Positions 6,084 through 6,415 of a DNA stretch of 6,415 bases are shown one piece after another. Position 1 is the first letter of the stretch; each line of letters begins with the position of its first letter. The stretch comes from Rickettsia endosymbiont of Ixodes persulcatus. GTDB taxonomy: Bacteria; Pseudomonadota; Alphaproteobacteria; Rickettsiales; Rickettsiaceae. The notes under the pieces are model-generated. The model was not told where the DNA came from and made no database searches. It saw nothing but the letters and a program-made list of their open reading frames with translations. Position numbers and translations under genes: made by a program. The stretch lies in NCBI GenBank assembly GCA_027293795.1, contig JAPYLE010000104.1:1-6415 (forward strand), written 5' to 3'.

Positions 6084-6277
6084 GGTTGATTTTCAGGAAA
6101 TTCATTGATAGGGGCAACATGTTGAATATCTGCGTTATTTACTAATATATCTATTTTGGTACTACCGGCATCAACAGCATTTTCCATTAATTCCTTTACT
6201 ACTGATGCAGGTCTTTCTATAACCTCACCAGCAGCAATTCGGTTAATAGTACTTTCTGAAAGAAACTTGATAGTCAT
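6065..6277 (-). pseudogene. mutL: Truncated mutL start fused to a dehydrogenase fragment
   Basis: The minus-strand ORF has 70 codons in three parts. Codons 1-44 (6277-6146) are the MutL N-terminus: MTIKFLSESTINRIAAGEVI, then ERPASVVKELMENAVDAGST and KIDI, including ATPase residues at E29 and N33 (E. coli numbering coincides). MutL normally continues ILERAG... for about 600 residues in total; here homology stops. Codons 45 to about 63 (6145-6089) read LVNNADIQHVAPINEFPEN, close to the DILVNNAGIQHVAPIEEFP stretch of 3-hydroxybutyrate dehydrogenases, with the motif Gly changed to Asp. The remaining seven codons (QPLSSER) are the right-end hairpin of the element, where the frame stops. The product would have neither mismatch-repair nor dehydrogenase activity. 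The MutL identification is near certain; the dehydrogenase one is strong but rests on about 19 residues. Confidence 0.88.
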
Positions 6278-6324
6278 TTTGTTACTTTTGGCAATAGTTT
6301 TTCAGAGTCAATAAGATTATTTAT
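6274..6324 (-). pseudogene. C-terminal stub of the gene upstream of mutL
   Basis: On the minus strand a frame ending at TGA 6276-6274 overlaps the mutL ATG (6277-6275) as ATGA, the usual arrangement of translationally coupled genes. The visible residues are NNLIDSEKLLPKVTK before the stop; further upstream the sequence is the left end of the second element copy (from 6325). I do not recognise the protein. It is listed because the ATGA overlap and the coding-like residues suggest a native mutL neighbour whose body was cut off by the element. Confidence 0.4.
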
Positions 6325-6415
6325 AGTCCCTTTGGTGGTTAAAACCTCCATCTTCCAGATGGAAAAGCTTTAGCTTGCCATGTGCGCCATGATGCGTTAG
6401 CATCACAAGCACCAT
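6325..6415 (+). mobile_element. Non-autonomous IS200/IS605-like element, copy 2, cut by window edge
   Basis: The sequence equals 5749-5839 except at 6387 (C instead of T at 5811), and it is preceded by the same TTTAT (6320-6324). It is in the same orientation as copy 1 and contains the same left-end hairpin. Only the first 91 bases are present. The two copies bracket the mutL chimera as direct repeats, 576 bp apart. Confidence 0.85.

Larger units (their letters stand above)
5749..6089 (+). mobile_element. Non-autonomous element with IS200/IS605-like hairpin ends, copy 1
   Basis: The left boundary is supported by a second copy sharing sequence from 5749 onward (6325 onward) and by loss of GIY-YIG homology there. 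Both copies are preceded by TTTAT. Subterminal hairpins at the left (5771-5787) and right (6061-6083) share CATCT-TYC-AGATG. Insertion after a fixed short target, no terminal inverted repeats and subterminal hairpins resemble IS200/IS605 elements. The right limit is uncertain by a few bases (about 6084-6092). No transposase is encoded: all frames are broken by stops. The interior is rich in hairpins, including GATGC/GCATC (5815-5828), TACGT/ACGTA (5849-5867) and GTCGCATA/TATGCGAC (6012-6040). The flanks belong to unrelated genes, so it marks a rearrangement point rather than a simple insertion. Confidence 0.72.

Overview
The window looks like a piece of a Rickettsia genome. It is AT-rich, its aconitase and NuoG are of the alphaproteobacterial type, and many small palindromic repeats lie between and inside genes. 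Small GIY-YIG ORFs sit next to palindromes, and there are remnants of a mobile element. The genus is inferred from remembered protein sequences and repeat style; the species cannot be fixed by eye.

Layout. Positions 1-302 are a fold-back: 1-115 repeats 188-302 in inverse orientation, so aconitase sequence is read leftward on the minus strand and then rightward on the plus strand. The rightward copy (188-2485) is most of acnA without its N-terminus. Right after its stop comes a 24-bp palindrome, a decayed GIY-YIG endonuclease gene carrying a 99-bp repeat insertion, and the same 24-bp palindrome inverted. Next are a small membrane protein of the DUF4870 type (2954-3310), a second copy of the 99-bp repeat, two further hairpins, and a complete nuoG (3544-5562) for respiratory complex I.

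The region after nuoG is wreckage. A hairpin abuts the nuoG stop and is followed by a frameshifted GIY-YIG remnant. That remnant is cut at 5748/5749 by a non-coding element of about 340 bp with hairpin ends resembling IS200/IS605 elements. Beyond it lies a minus-strand ORF (6065-6277) whose first 44 codons are the start of mutL and whose next roughly 19 codons match the NNAG region of a 3-hydroxybutyrate dehydrogenase-like short-chain dehydrogenase. A second copy of the element starts at 6325 and runs off the window.

The two healthy metabolic genes, acnA (TCA cycle) and nuoG (NADH oxidation), are ordinary. The interest lies in the repeats: two GIY-YIG remnants directly downstream of palindromes that abut host stop codons, a 99-bp repeat that has jumped into one of them, a structured transposase-free element in two direct copies, and the mutL/dehydrogenase chimera between those copies. 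The fold-back at the left edge and a repeat at the right edge suggest that the window may be a whole contig with repeat- or artefact-limited ends.
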